A DNA stretch of 6,891 nucleotides from contig CAOKFJ010000096.1 in NCBI GenBank assembly GCA_948467695.1, positions 1 to 6,891 on the forward strand, read 5' to 3'. The stretch comes from an uncultured Allobaculum sp. (lineage in GTDB: Bacteria; Bacillota_I; Bacilli_A; Erysipelotrichales; Erysipelotrichaceae). Shown piece after piece: positions 1-6,123 of the stretch. Made by a program: the position numbers and the translations under genes. The notes beneath the pieces were generated by a model. It saw only the letters and a list, made by a program, of their open reading frames with translations. It was not told where the DNA came from and did not search any database. The first letter of the stretch is position 1. Each line of letters opens with the position of its first letter.

Positions 1-658
1 TCAATGATCCTGAGAATTCCTCGCGGTCGCTAAAGTCGGTTTCGTTTTCTCCAAGAAATACTGCCGCTTTGATCGTGAAAGGACATTCATCTGAAAGAAG
101 ATAGCCTAGATTGGTATAGAGATCATCTTTGCCAATCAATTCGAGTGATTTCATTTTGGATGGAGAAAGAGAAAGATTCTTTTCTTTAAAAAAATGATGC
201 AGAACTTTGAAATTTAGCTCTTGCTTAAGGGAACGCATACCTTCAAAACTGTGACCATCCGTTTCCTTGATCATCTGCCGAATTGCGGTATCAGTAGCCG
301 GAGCGGAAGAGAAACCTTGTCTGACATATACGCCATTGGGTCGTAATCCTTTATCGGAAAGATAATAGGGACGATCCGATCCTTGCTGCACCGAAATTTT
401 TAGAATATTCTTCTTGTTCTGTGTCAATGTTTCATAGTGGATGAACATAGTGAGATCTGGCTTGATTCCATCTCTGACCATGTTGGAAATACGGAGCGCA
501 GTTTGGTCGGGATTGTCTACTCCAATGATTTTTCCATCATCCTGCACTCCAATATAAATTGTCCCACCGATTGTATTTGCGAACGCGATGATTTCTTTTT
601 TTAAATCCTCTTTGACGATAGCTTTGAGTTCTATCGTTTCGCTTTCCTGAAATTGCAT
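1..658 (-). CDS. AlbA_2 (Schlafen-AlbA) domain protein, partial, C-terminus beyond the window
   Basis: An open frame of 219 codons begins at 658 and runs off the left edge with no stop. A strong Shine-Dalgarno site (GAGGAGAA in the gene's sense) ends 4 bases before the ATG. Residues 5-47 match the family signature: ESETIELK (5-12), then AFANTIGGTIYIGV (25-38) and DDGKIIGV (40-47). Further regular alpha/beta sequence follows, including LRPNGVYVRQG (105-115), which fits the rest of an AlbA_2 domain. In this family a GHKL-ATPase-like region and a winged helix often follow, and full proteins are commonly near 400-500 residues, so about half is probably missing. Members are annotated as putative transcriptional regulators or nucleic-acid-binding proteins, and the biochemical role is mostly unknown. 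The gene is visibly more A+T-rich than the genes to its right. Its upstream region holds a phased inverted repeat array that could be its own operator (inference). Confidence 0.88.
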   Translation of the reverse strand, partial: MQFQESETIELKAIVKEDLKKEIIAFANTIGGTIYIGVQDDGKIIGVDNPDQTALRISNMVRDGIKPDLTMFIHYETLTQNKKNILKISVQQGSDRPYYLSDKGLRPNGVYVRQGFSSAPATDTAIRQMIKETDGHSFEGMRSLKQELNFKVLHHFFKEKNLSLSPSKMKSLELIGKDDLYTNLGYLLSDECPFTIKAAVFLGENETDFSDREEFSGSL

Positions 659-693
659 ACGTTTCTCCTCGATTTCTTCGCAATTCGAATGCT

Positions 694-805
694 TTCTACT
701 AGATTCTACTATATTCTACTTTTTTCTACTATATTCTACTATATTCGTCTAGTTTAATAGTAGAATGTGGTAGAAAAAAGTAGATTCTGGTAGAAAGAAG
801 AAGAA
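694..805. repeat. 10-bp-phased inverted array of TTCTACT / AGTAGAA units
   Basis: The left arm has TTCTACT starting at 694, 704, 714, 724 and 734, five exact copies with an exact 10-bp period, then a degenerate TTCGTCT at 744. The right arm has the complementary unit at 759 (AGTAGAA), 769 (GGTAGAA), 779 (AGTAGAT), 789 (GGTAGAA) and 799 (AGAAGAA), again exactly 10 bp apart. Every left unit pairs with a right unit about the same centre, 749.5. Three-base linkers (AGA, ATA, TTT, ATA on the left) partly pair as well. The array sits 36-147 bp upstream of the AlbA_2 start codon. One turn of B-DNA per unit would put all units on one helix face, suggesting cooperative protein binding. A long RNA hairpin is the alternative: the T-to-G differences would be G-U pairs only in a plus-strand transcript. 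Confidence 0.85.
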
Positions 806-1181
806 TTGAAAGTTGAATAATGAAGACTATAAACAATTAATATAAATTCATATTGTTTTAATATAAATGAAATACAGCGTATAATAATTGATAACCCTTT
901 TTGCGTATCCTGCAAGCTTCCAATGAAAGATTCAACAGAAGAATGTAGTAGAAATCTTTCGAAGATGTGCGTTCGTTATCGCACAAGATGAAGGGAATCG
1001 TTTGGAAAGAATTCAGAATTGTTTGGTGTTTGTTTTGTTGCATAGCGTCATGGATATTGAAAGAATAATTGTGCATTGCGCATCAGTTTAATGAAAACAG
1101 CGCTTCAGAGCGTATCCATCAAGAATCGCTTCGCAGCGATCGAAGGATCATGGGGAAGTCTGTTTTATATGAAAAGGAGAA

Positions 1182-1230
1182 TCCCGCCTGAACGATGCGA
1201 ATGAGAAATATATGAAAAGAAACGGCGGGA
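1182..1230 (+). promoter_or_regulatory. Inverted repeat able to mask the ribosome binding site of the PH-domain gene
   Basis: TCCCGCC (1182-1188) is perfectly complementary to GGCGGGA (1224-1230). The right half contains the GGGAG that is the only Shine-Dalgarno-like sequence before the ATG at 1244. If both lie in one mRNA, pairing with a 35-base loop would cover the ribosome binding site. A short frame between the halves (1169-1204, MKRRIPPERCE then stop) starts just before an AAAAGGAGA sequence and may be fortuitous. The match is seen in the sequence; a regulatory effect is inference. Confidence 0.35.
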
Positions 1231-1243
1231 GATAAACAAGACT

Positions 1244-1696
1244 ATGGGAATTTTGGATAGAATGGGCGCGAGCCTGACAAATGGCCTGATGGGCAACTTG
1301 TCGGAAAGAACGCCTGAAGATCTTCAGCGCGAATATGGAGCTTACCTGATGGAAGGCGAAATCATTCAGACTGGTTTTGTGCTGGTCCGCGATGTCGTGA
1401 TCTTCACGGATCGCCGCATTATGGATTTTGACAAGCAGGGAGCAACCGGCATGAAATGCCGCGTAAATTCGATCTATCTCGATTCGATCATCAATATCAC
1501 TGCGGAGACTGCAGGTTTCGGGATCGATGACAGCGAACTGAGCATTGAATACATCACTTCGCCTTTCTATAAAGCTAGCGGCGGCGTCACTCTGGCATCT
1601 CGCAAGTTTGAGTTTCCCAAGCGCTATCAGATTCAGGATCTGTACCGCTGGCTGCAGGAAGTGGCGTATACCAACCACTGCCGCATCAACGCGTAA
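1244..1696 (+). CDS. Bacterial PH-domain protein (bPH_1-like, PF08000)
   Basis: This 150-residue protein has no signal peptide and no transmembrane segment, so it should be cytoplasmic. Residues from about 35 to 140 fit a bacterial pleckstrin-homology domain: LMEGEIIQTGFVLVRDVVIFTDRRIMDFDKQG-type beta strands (residues 35-66), then CRVNSIYLDSIINITAETAG (72-91) and DDSELSIEY (95-103), with a C-terminal helix around QIQDLYRWLQE (129-139). This is the usual pattern of the family, including the TDRR...DKQG turn and the SI...SI...ETAG segment. The first 20-30 residues form an extra N-terminal helix-like extension. The molecular role of these proteins is largely unknown. The start at 1244 is set by an in-frame stop upstream at 1202. 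The ribosome site (GGGAG, 1227-1231) is modest and could be masked by an upstream inverted repeat. The gene is convergent with the serine hydrolase gene and shares its terminator. Confidence 0.85.
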   Translation: MGILDRMGASLTNGLMGNLSERTPEDLQREYGAYLMEGEIIQTGFVLVRDVVIFTDRRIMDFDKQGATGMKCRVNSIYLDSIINITAETAGFGIDDSELSIEYITSPFYKASGGVTLASRKFEFPKRYQIQDLYRWLQEVAYTNHCRINA

Positions 1697-1761
1697 ACGC
1701 GGTGGATTCGAAATTTTGAATTCTTCGCTGCGCAGAAGCAAGAGGTATTCTTGCGATAAGC

Positions 1762-1815
1762 AAAACGGCAATTTCTCTTGTCTGTCCATAAGGACGGACT
1801 GGAAATTGCCGTTTT
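1762..1815. terminator. Bidirectional intrinsic terminator between convergent genes
   Basis: Bases 1762-1775 (AAAACGGCAATTTC) pair perfectly with 1802-1815, and an inner stem pairs 1780-1787 with 1792-1799 (one G-T) around an ATAA loop. On the plus strand the stem runs into TTTTATTCTATTTT; on the minus strand it ends in TTTT. It lies 65 bp after the PH-domain stop and 3 bp after the serine hydrolase stop, so it can serve both genes. Confidence 0.9.
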
Positions 1816-1818
1816 ATT

Positions 1819-4152
1819 CTATTTTGCAGGACGACAGTTGGCTTTCATCCAGTCATAGACCATGGGAGAAAGTTTTGCCATCAGCTGTGTGGCGCGGGCA
1901 GTGTTCTGCATATCATCGCAAAGCAGCGTGATGACGTAGCTTCCGAAGGGCGCTTCAACAAGCACTGTGTCGTTTTCGCAGCCGGGAACCCAGCCGGGCT
2001 TGTTTCCGGTTTTTACGTTTTTGGGCAGATTCTGCAGCATGCGTCCGGGAACCGCCTGTGTTTCGAGCAGAGCTTTCATCCTGCCTGAATTTTTCAGCTT
2101 TCCGTTTTCAATATCCGCGAGCAGCTGCGAAGCGTCTTTGGCGGAAGTGTAGTTTCCATAGGCGACGGGAGACATGGTTGTATCCGCGTATCCATGCTCT
2201 TTGTTCCAGGCATTGAGCGCTTTGATGCCTTTGACATAGTCTCCACCCCCGAGAACGGTGACAAGATTGACCCAGGCGTTATTGTCGGAAATGGAAATCA
2301 TGACACTGAGGTTCTGGTCGATGTAGCGTTTGGTCCATTTTTTGCAGTAGGCGTCATACTGATCGAAAATCGCTCCCATGACGAAAGCTTTCATGACGCT
2401 CGCAGACTGCTGCGGCTTGGAGTTGAGCACGATTGACTGACCGGTTTCGATGCTTCGCAGGGCAAAAGCGATCTGTTCGCCCTTTTTTCTGTACTGTCCG
2501 ATCAGCTTTTCCACTTCGCGCCCAAGCTGATCGAAATCCAGGAACAGAGCGCCGCTTTGTTTGTCGAAGGCGTAGGCAATGCCGTCGATGCAGAGAATAT
2601 CGTCTGCGCGATAGCCGTTTTCGTCAAAGTAGCAGAGCTTTCGCGGGCTGTCTTCGACGATCCATGCCGAAGCCGCTCGTTCATGAGTTTTGGGACTGTA
2701 GTATTCGATCCCCTGCGGTGTCGCCCATTCGCCGCTGACAAAATGACCTGGCGCATCGAGGCGGACATCGAGAAGTTTTCCGTTCGCATCCGCCATGAGA
2801 TAGCGTCCGGGAATGAATGAAGCGCCCGCAAGCGAAGTGAAAGCAGATTCGCCGGTGTAGGAAAGAGAATTCGAGAGAAGTTTCTGGAAGTATGTCGACG
2901 AATCGTTCTTTTTATCCGGTTTGCTGTTCAGCTTGTTTGCAACGTTCTGCTTGTTTGCACTGCTTTCTTTTTTCTTTTTGGCTTCTGCTTCAGCTTTGCT
3001 TTTTTCCTCAGCTTTTTCTTTTGATTGAGCGCTGGTCTGCGGCTTGGGTTCGCTTTTGTCGATAACAGCAGGATAGGGCAGACCTTTGGTCAGCAGCGGC
3101 GCGTCCTGCGCAGGAAGAAGAACATTTTTGGTCGTGCTCTTTTCAGACTCAAGGTTTTCGTGCGCTTTTTCGTTTTCGGTACGAGTTGCTTGAGATATGA
3201 GATTTTCGGGAAGCCGGTTATGGCGCGCTAAAGAGCTGTAGAGATCGAGCGAAGAGATGGTTGATCCAAGGGCGATCCAGTTTTCCTGTTCGAGACTCTG
3301 ATCAAGTGTTTCGCTTGCGCTGAGCATCATCTGTCCGGAAGCAGGATGGAGATAGCGCCTGGCAAGCAAAAGCGGGCGCTTTGTGCCGGAATCCGCGGAG
3401 ATTTTGTCTGCGGCGTTTTTCTGTTCACTGGACAGGGCTGCCGATACGCATTCTTTTTGGCTGGCACTGTCTGATTTTTCGGTTTTGTCCGATTTTGGCA
3501 GCGGAGTATCGGCATAGTGCGCAAACGAATTTGTTCTGGCGCGCAGATCTTTTGCGTGCATCTGTTCTTCCTGCATCGGAAAAAGCAGTTGAGTGCTGTT
3601 GTGTGAAGAAGCGCTCTGCCATATGGAAAAGCGGATATCCTGATTCGTCCCGTTTGTTTTGCCGGTGGTGTTTTTTCCGTCTGAAGCGGGCTCTGGTTCT
3701 TTTTCCCTGTTCTTTGTGCTGGCTGCACAGGCGTTCTGGACTGCTTTTTTGCGCTGGCGCATTTCTTCAAGCGATCGCGTTTTGTCCGGGTTTTGCGCTG
3801 CGTTTTCTGCGGCTGCCGTATCCGGCTTCTGCATGTCTGTTGTCTTTGCGGCGCGATGGTTCAGATCATTGAAGTGGACAAGTCCGCGTCCAAACTCCGC
3901 AGTGTCATCTGTAGTATCGTCCGCAGTGTCTGTTCTGGTTTTGGAGGTGCGTTTTGTTTCGCGCTCATCGTCCGGTTCCGCCTTTTCTTTCGAGAGGGTG
4001 CCGGCGTTTCTGTGTGTGCCGTATATGTCTGCCTCGCTTTTGGCTTGAAGGATAAGAGAAGCAGAACTCAGTGAGGATGCGGCTATGGAGAAGGCGATGA
4101 GTCCGGTCAAACCGGTTCGAAAAGAACGCAGTTCGGGTAAAAATCGTTTCAT
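1819..4152 (-). CDS. Secreted serine hydrolase with class A beta-lactamase-like domain and very long low-complexity region
   Basis: This 777-residue protein starts at 4152 behind AAAGGAGA. Residues 1 to about 37 look like a signal peptide: basic start MKRFLPELR, then hydrophobic LTGLIAFSIAASS. Residues about 38-430 are mostly polar, rich in K, E, S, T, N and A, and probably disordered; 375-400 is strongly K/E/A-biased. Residues 445-540 contain Y/F-D-x-x-G turns (CYFDENGYRADD 507-518, IDGIAYAFDKQSG 522-534) that recall degenerate cell-wall-binding repeats (weak). The C-terminal part, about 545-777, is a penicillin-recognising serine hydrolase of the Beta-lactamase2 type (PF13354). It has SVMK (S585, K588) for the catalytic serine and lysine, SDN at 622-624 and KTG at 714-716. 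I see no ExxLN motif on an omega loop, so efficient beta-lactam hydrolysis is doubtful. A cell-wall role is more likely (inference). No cell-wall anchor motif is visible. Confidence 0.87.
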   Translation of the reverse strand: MKRFLPELRSFRTGLTGLIAFSIAASSLSSASLILQAKSEADIYGTHRNAGTLSKEKAEPDDERETKRTSKTRTDTADDTTDDTAEFGRGLVHFNDLNHRAAKTTDMQKPDTAAAENAAQNPDKTRSLEEMRQRKKAVQNACAASTKNREKEPEPASDGKNTTGKTNGTNQDIRFSIWQSASSHNSTQLLFPMQEEQMHAKDLRARTNSFAHYADTPLPKSDKTEKSDSASQKECVSAALSSEQKNAADKISADSGTKRPLLLARRYLHPASGQMMLSASETLDQSLEQENWIALGSTISSLDLYSSLARHNRLPENLISQATRTENEKAHENLESEKSTTKNVLLPAQDAPLLTKGLPYPAVIDKSEPKPQTSAQSKEKAEEKSKAEAEAKKKKESSANKQNVANKLNSKPDKKNDSSTYFQKLLSNSLSYTGESAFTSLAGASFIPGRYLMADANGKLLDVRLDAPGHFVSGEWATPQGIEYYSPKTHERAASAWIVEDSPRKLCYFDENGYRADDILCIDGIAYAFDKQSGALFLDFDQLGREVEKLIGQYRKKGEQIAFALRSIETGQSIVLNSKPQQSASVMKAFVMGAIFDQYDAYCKKWTKRYIDQNLSVMISISDNNAWVNLVTVLGGGDYVKGIKALNAWNKEHGYADTTMSPVAYGNYTSAKDASQLLADIENGKLKNSGRMKALLETQAVPGRMLQNLPKNVKTGNKPGWVPGCENDTVLVEAPFGSYVITLLCDDMQNTARATQLMAKLSPMVYDWMKANCRPAK

Positions 4153-4231
4153 GGGCTTCTCCTTTCTGTATGTCTGATTTCTGAATGCAGGAAATCTGTT
4201 TTTGCGCGCGCGGCAATATGCGGATGGTGAG

Positions 4232-4261
4232 ATTGTACCTGTTTTTGATGTCCGGTTTCAG
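4232..4261 (-). promoter_or_regulatory. Candidate SigA promoter of the serine hydrolase gene
   Basis: In the minus-strand sense, TACAAT (4237-4232) is a good -10 box. CTGAAA (4261-4256) is a moderate -35 box 18 bp upstream. It lies directly after the nrdG terminator and 80 bp before the start codon, which suits an independent transcription unit. Confidence 0.45.
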
Positions 4262-4268
4262 CAAATCG

Positions 4269-4299
4269 AAAAAAGAACGGAAAGACATCTTCCCGTTCT
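4269..4299 (-). terminator. Intrinsic terminator of nrdG
   Basis: Read on the minus strand, bases 4299-4274 fold into an 11-bp stem (AGAACGG...CCGTTCT outside, one G-T inside) with a tetraloop. A run of six T follows (4274-4269). It lies about 120 bp beyond the nrdG stop and separates nrdG from the serine hydrolase gene. Confidence 0.87.
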
Positions 4300-4417
4300 G
4301 TATCGGCTGATGGTGCGTGCGTGATTTCGATCGTCAATGCGCTTTGCGATTTTGCCTGTTTCAGGCAATGACGAAGGGCATCAGCACGTTTTGTTCATTT
4401 TCTTTGCCAAGGTGTAT

Positions 4418-4969
4418 TTACATTTTGAAATGTTCTTCGATATGGAATTCGGGATCGAAGAGAACGACTTCCTGCGCTTTCATCGAGGCGGGAATGTCGA
4501 TCAGACGCTGGTTGGAAGAACCGCAGAACTGAAGCGAGAGATCTTTTTTCGCTTCGACAAAGGGTCCGTCAACCAGAACATTGATCTGCGAAAGCATCTG
4601 ATCGGTCCACTGTGTATGGCGTTTTCCGCCATCGAGAAGATCGTAGTCAAGCAGATAGCCGGTGTACATCCAGATGTCTTTTTCAGGAAGTTCTTCGCGG
4701 ATGCGATTGATCAGATGAGCAACCGCTTCCTGATTGGCGATTTCAAACGGATCGCCGCCAAGCACGGTCAGCCCTTCGATAAAGGAAGGACGAAGCGCTT
4801 TGATGATTTCGTCTTCGGTTTCGCTGGTAAACGGCTTTCCGTAGTCGAAATCCCATGTTTCGGCCTGGAAGCAGCCGGGGCAGTGGTTCAGACATCCGGA
4901 AACAAACAGTGAAACTCTTACGCCCGGGCCGTTGGCAATATCGGTTTTCTTGATTTCTCCATAGTTCAT
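4418..4969 (-). CDS. nrdG: Anaerobic ribonucleoside-triphosphate reductase activating protein (radical SAM)
   Basis: This 183-residue cytoplasmic iron-sulfur enzyme uses S-adenosylmethionine to install the glycyl radical on the class III ribonucleotide reductase NrdD, allowing deoxynucleotide synthesis without oxygen. The sequence shows GCLNHCPGCF with Cys26, Cys30 and Cys33, the CX3CX2C site for the 4Fe-4S cluster. It also has the family start NGPGVRVSLFVSGC (13-26), the SAM-binding GGDP (71-74), the WMYTGY strand and the NVLVDGPFVE segment. The C-terminal GSSNQRLIDIPAS is typical of NrdG. Length is close to the usual 150-180. The start at 4969 has AAGGGAG upstream. The gene stands alone between its own promoter and terminator; its partner nrdD is not in the window, although the two are often adjacent. 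The activase assignment is strong, and NrdG rather than a pyruvate formate-lyase activase is favoured by the short length and the C-terminus. Confidence 0.94.
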   Translation of the reverse strand: MNYGEIKKTDIANGPGVRVSLFVSGCLNHCPGCFQAETWDFDYGKPFTSETEDEIIKALRPSFIEGLTVLGGDPFEIANQEAVAHLINRIREELPEKDIWMYTGYLLDYDLLDGGKRHTQWTDQMLSQINVLVDGPFVEAKKDLSLQFCGSSNQRLIDIPASMKAQEVVLFDPEFHIEEHFKM

Positions 4970-5015
4970 AAATGTTTTTCTCCCTTAAGTTGATCTTTTT
5001 GTTTGCGATAGGCAC

Positions 5016-5044
5016 ATAGTATCGAGACGGCATATTTCTGTCAA
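5016..5044 (-). promoter_or_regulatory. SigA promoter of nrdG
   Basis: In the minus-strand sense there is a perfect -35 box TTGACA (5044-5039), a 17-bp spacer and a -10 box TACTAT (5021-5016). Transcription would start near 5009, giving a leader of about 40 bases before the ATG at 4969. I did not see a convincing NrdR-box pair beside it. Confidence 0.75.
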
Positions 5045-5067
5045 AAAAACAACAACAAATAAAATAA

Positions 5068-5117
5068 CTGTTGTCTATGTGTTCAACAGAAAGACAGCGT
5101 TGTGTACAATGTGAACA
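5068..5117. promoter_or_regulatory. Nested inverted repeats in the nrdG / AIM24 divergent region
   Basis: CTGTTG (5068-5073) and CAACAG (5084-5089) form a perfect dyad with a 10-bp spacer. TGTTCA (5080-5085) and TGAACA (5112-5117) form a second, wider inverted pair. Both lie around the probable AIM24 promoter, so they are possible operators. Six-base dyads arise by chance fairly often, so this is tentative. Confidence 0.3.
5082..5110 (+). promoter_or_regulatory. Candidate promoter of the AIM24-family gene
   Basis: TACAAT (5105-5110) is a good -10 box. The best-spaced -35, TTCAAC (5082-5087, 17 bp), is poor. Transcription from here would give a short leader that still includes the GAGG ribosome site at 5123-5126, 8 bases before the ATG at 5135. 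Confidence 0.4.
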
Positions 5118-5134
5118 GGAACGAGGACTAAACA

Positions 5135-5956
5135 ATGTATACGATTTACAACTGGACGACCGGCAGCAATGTCGAGATTGAAGACTCCTGCGGGCCGTTT
5201 CAAGTTCTATCCTACCGCAAAAAGCTTTCCACGCCGTCTGCTGGCGCACAGCAGGCATATTACGAGAGCCGCATGCGAAAGCGCAAGCGTCAGCTGGTGT
5301 GTCAGCTCGAGGTCGAAGATGTTCTTATCGCCCAGGGCATGATGCAGTGGATGGTCGGCGACTGCGAGATGGTGAGCGGTGTCAGCAATATTCTGGCGTA
5401 TCTGGAAAAGCTGATGGTTTCGCGAATGACAAAGCAGAGCGCAATATCGCCTCACTATTCCGGAACCGGCACGATAGCGCTTGAACCGGTTGAAGACGAG
5501 ATTCTTCTTCTCGATCTTGATGAATGGCCTGAAGGCGTGGTGCTTGAATCCAATGCTTTTCTTGCCTGTTCGAGTACAATTGAACAGACCGTGGTTTCGC
5601 GTAAAACGGTTTCGTCGGCGCTTTTTGGAAACGAAGGACTGTTTTCCATGTGCCTGCAGGGAACCGGATACGCGGCGATTCTTGCTCCATGCGTCAAGGA
5701 ACAGCTGATCGTAATAGATCTCGAAGACGATGCGCTTCGGATCGACGGGCATTTTGCGATCGCATGGTCCAACAGCTTGTCGTTTACTGTTGAGAACTCG
5801 GGCGCAACCGCAGCGGCGTCGGTTATTTCCGATGAAGGAATGATCAACACCTATCGCGGCACGGGCCGTGTGCTCCTCGCACCGTTCGGCTCTGGTGAAA
5901 TCCAGGGAAGAAAACGGCGCAAAGCATTGGAGCAGGAAGCTCAGGAAAACAAGTAA
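5135..5956 (+). CDS. AIM24 family protein (PF01987)
   Basis: This 273-residue protein is predicted to be cytoplasmic, with no signal peptide or membrane segment. It shows the repeated beta-strand and glycine pattern of the AIM24 family, a TRAP-like beta fold: GDCEMVSG (75-82), HYSGTGTIALEP (107-118), LFGNEGLFSMCLQGTG (163-178), GHFAIAWSNSLSFTVE (205-220) and INTYRGTGRVLLAP (237-250). A basic stretch (RMRKRKR, 46-52) lies in the N-terminal part, and the tail (255-273) is charged and probably helical. The family is named after a yeast mitochondrial protein. In bacteria its role is not established; some entries carry a TRAP-related label from fold similarity only. The start at 5135 has GAGG 8 bases upstream. 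The gene diverges from nrdG and is followed by a probable terminator. Confidence 0.9.
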   Translation: MYTIYNWTTGSNVEIEDSCGPFQVLSYRKKLSTPSAGAQQAYYESRMRKRKRQLVCQLEVEDVLIAQGMMQWMVGDCEMVSGVSNILAYLEKLMVSRMTKQSAISPHYSGTGTIALEPVEDEILLLDLDEWPEGVVLESNAFLACSSTIEQTVVSRKTVSSALFGNEGLFSMCLQGTGYAAILAPCVKEQLIVIDLEDDALRIDGHFAIAWSNSLSFTVENSGATAAASVISDEGMINTYRGTGRVLLAPFGSGEIQGRKRRKALEQEAQENK

Positions 5957-5987
5957 AGTTTAGTTCCAAACCTAAAGTCAAGATCAA

Positions 5988-6033
5988 TTTGTCTGAAAAT
6001 CAATCTTTTCTCAGACAAAGATTTGCTATTTTA
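5988..6033 (+). terminator. Probable intrinsic terminator after the AIM24-family gene
   Basis: TTTGTCTGA (5988-5996) pairs perfectly with TCAGACAAA (6011-6019) around a 14-base A/T-rich loop. An interrupted T-rich tail, GATTTGCTATTTTA, follows. The stem is A/T-rich and the tail broken, so termination may be partial. Confidence 0.6.
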
Positions 6034-6053
6034 CGTAAGTTTGGGGCTGATCA

Positions 6054-6082
6054 TTGCCGAAAATGAATGCTTTTACTAAAAT
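6054..6082 (+). promoter_or_regulatory. SigA promoter of the BlaI/MecI-type gene
   Basis: A -35 box TTGCCG (6054-6059) and a -10 box TAAAAT (6077-6082) are separated by exactly 17 bp. Transcription would start near 6089, giving a leader of about 77 bases before the ATG at 6166. Confidence 0.65.
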
Positions 6083-6111
6083 GATCATGGTGGAAAAGTA
6101 ATTCATTTCCG
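6058..6111. promoter_or_regulatory. Extended 54-bp dyad over the BlaI-type promoter (candidate operator)
   Basis: The core palindrome ATGATCAT (6081-6088) has its centre at 6084.5. AAATGAAT (6061-6068) and ATTCATTT (6101-6108) are perfect complements about the same centre, as are TTT (6072-6074) and AAA (6095-6097). I count 19 of 27 symmetric positions complementary. The dyad covers the spacer, the -10 box and the start site, where a dimeric repressor would block transcription. A second TGATCA occurs at 6048-6053, just before the -35 box. Autoregulation by the adjacent repressor is inference; the TACA/TGTA core of staphylococcal bla/mec operators is absent. Confidence 0.5.
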
Positions 6112-6123
6112 ATAACAAAACAA

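Larger units (their letters stand above)
661..1243. other. 583-bp A+T-rich non-coding stretch
   Basis: Apart from the phased inverted array at 694-805, nothing here looks like a gene. A 72-codon minus-strand frame (1076-858) has no Shine-Dalgarno site and no recognisable content. A TATAAT occurs at 880-885 on the plus strand but lacks a -35 box at normal spacing. A small hairpin, ATCGCT/AGCGAT with loop TCGC (1125-1140), has no T-tract and is not a terminator. I could not identify a confident promoter for the AlbA_2 gene (minus strand) or for the PH-domain gene (plus strand). Both must start within this stretch unless the PH-domain gene is read from further left. Confidence 0.6.

Noticed and set aside
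694..805. CRISPR array
   Set aside because: The units are 7 bp at a 10-bp period with 3-bp linkers and switch to the complementary orientation at the centre. There are no 25-40 bp repeats and no unique spacers.
858..1076. 72-codon minus-strand frame as a gene
   Set aside because: It has no ribosome site before its ATG, sits in A+T-rich intergenic DNA and has no recognisable protein content.
1125..1140. Hairpin ATCGCT/AGCGAT as a terminator
   Set aside because: The stem is only 6 bp with no T-tract on either strand.
1148..1789. 213-codon minus-strand frame opposite the PH-domain gene
   Set aside because: It is antisense to a clear family member, starts inside the terminator stem and has no recognisable domain.
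3381..3872. 163-codon plus-strand frame, and several similar ones, inside the serine hydrolase gene
   Set aside because: They mirror the biased low-complexity coding region of the opposite strand and show Cys/Arg/Phe-rich, domain-free translations.
1819..4152. Beta-lactam resistance gene controlled as a bla operon with the BlaI-type repressor
   Set aside because: The two genes are over 2 kb apart with nrdG and the AIM24 gene between them. The hydrolase lacks a visible class A general-base motif, and no shared operator was seen upstream of it.
4337..4912. 191-codon plus-strand frame opposite nrdG
   Set aside because: It is antisense to an unambiguous nrdG with its cluster and SAM motifs, and has no plausible ribosome site.
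4970..5134. NrdR boxes controlling nrdG
   Set aside because: I found no pair of sequences resembling the ACACwATATwTwGTGT-type box at the expected spacing.
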